A DNA stretch of 64,000 nt from Osedax fenrisi. Its lineage: Eukaryota > Annelida > Polychaeta > Sabellida > Siboglinidae. This document shows positions 62,816 through 64,000 of the stretch, piece by piece; position 1 is the first letter of the stretch, and the number at the start of each line of letters is the position of its first letter. The notes under the pieces were generated by a model that was given only the letters and a program-made list of their open reading frames with translations, was not told where the DNA came from and did no database searches. The translations under genes and the position numbers were made by a program. The stretch lies in assembly GCA_964019155.1 (NCBI GenBank), contig OZ025243.1:14130944-14194943 (forward strand), given 5' to 3'.

Positions 62816-64000
62816 CTACCCAGTAAATTATATATATTACCTCTTAAAAAATCCATAAATTAATTATTTAACTTTGTGATATTTATTGGCAATAACAAAT
62901 TATATTTATATATGAGAAATAATTAATTGAATAAATAAAATTAAACTGGTAAAATAGCAATATTAAAAAACTATTAATTATTTTAGTTCAAGAATTATTG
63001 AAAGAGAAACTTATATAAACAGAATTATTATATTCAATACAAGAAAAATTCCCATTCAGTATATTTATTCTTCTATTCTTAATATTGTAAAATTTTCAAT
63101 TTCATCACTAACAGCCATAGCTATTGGGAAGATATTCAAGTGGTTTATTCATATACAATATATTTGTATAAATATTAATGTGTATTTTAATAATTCAATG
63201 TATTGTTGATAATAGATCTATGCTGCACTATGCAATACCATATGTGTTGTAAACATTACATAATCAATAACTATGATGTAATGATTTCATAATCAATAAC
63301 AGTGCTGTGAATTAATGATGTCTTTCACATATCTAAATGTGTATGACATTTAATACCATATTAGAATAGAATTAATCAATATATTATATATCGTATGGTA
63401 CGTGAATATATTAGGTTAATTATATATATTAATACGTACATTTATTATAAATTAAAAAGGAAAACTATCTATCTTATAATTTAGTAAGATATGGAACATA
63501 AGATTGTATTTAATATGATAACTAAAGAAACTTCATTATCACATCATATCCTTTAGTTAGGGTATACCTGAGTGATACTAGACTAGGCTACCAAACTTGA
63601 ACAATAAGAAATACTTAATAGTAATATTAATATTGATTCGAATGTATGACAATGATTATAGAAACCTAAATTATAAATAAAACATGAGTTCATCTCGAGT
63701 TACCTACACCGCCCATCTCATTCTAATCATGTTCATTACCTTCTATAGCCTTATTATTACATACTCTAATACACCTGTACATCATGTTAACCAATAATAT
63801 AGGCCTATCTTTGTAGGCATTTAACTTCCATATTAGCGAAGATATACCTATAGAAGTCATTAATATTCAATATTTGTTTCCGTTTTATCTGAAATCCTAA
63901 CTAATTACACCTAATTATTTCACTATCAATGTAAGTTCATACGTCCGGTTAATAAAATAAGCCTAAAATAAGCTTACTGTCCCATTGTTATTGATATTCT
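62816..64000. other. AT-rich interval, nothing recognised
   Basis: No coding frame, repeat array or element boundary could be supported up to the window edge. Confidence 0.6.

Overview
The window is very AT-rich eukaryotic DNA, dense in (TA)n arrays. It has GT-AG spliceosomal introns from 62 bases to nearly 5 kb, several non-LTR retrotransposon lineages, three hAT-type DNA transposon families, a tRNA-derived SINE and foldback elements. A CREB3/XBP1-like bZIP gene and RTE and CR1-like LINEs point to an animal, most likely an invertebrate. I cannot name the taxon.

Layout. 1-7.6 kb: a short tandem repeat, then a decayed LINE split by a hAT element with a perfect 8-bp target duplication, then a second copy of that hAT; both copies carry the 3' part of a LINE reverse transcriptase. 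7.8-21.9 kb, minus strand: an unrecognised coiled-coil-rich gene built from eight phase-consistent exons. One of its introns holds a 15-bp minisatellite (unit contains CCCTAA) interrupted by a nearly intact LINE; others hold a SINE, an RTE LINE copy and a MITE. 22.5-23.3 kb: foldback elements. 25.0-27.3 kb: a second hAT family with a decayed transposase. 29.6 kb: one minus-strand exon encoding a membrane segment. 30.4-38.2 kb: a SINE copy, half a foldback element, an RTE LINE whose 5' part is inverted, a solo hAT end and a CR1-like LINE. 38.8-42.1 kb: an E-box cluster, a GC-richer non-coding block and plain AT-rich DNA. 42.2-43.7 kb: a large foldback element. 45.7-60.9 kb, plus strand: a ten-exon bZIP transcription factor gene with long repeat-filled introns (a third hAT, a LINE fragment, MITEs, a 400-bp AGT array, CT repeats). 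61-64 kb: a MITE, a third SINE copy and otherwise featureless AT-rich DNA.

Only the bZIP gene and the minus-strand coiled-coil gene have multi-exon support as host genes; the 29.6 kb exon is a good single-exon candidate. Almost everything else is mobile DNA or its remains. Many long open frames here (runs of Tyr-Ile, Ser, Val or Leu) are translations of microsatellites and are not genes. Exon models rest on reading frame, splice-site and phase agreement read by eye; no alignment or transcript was available.
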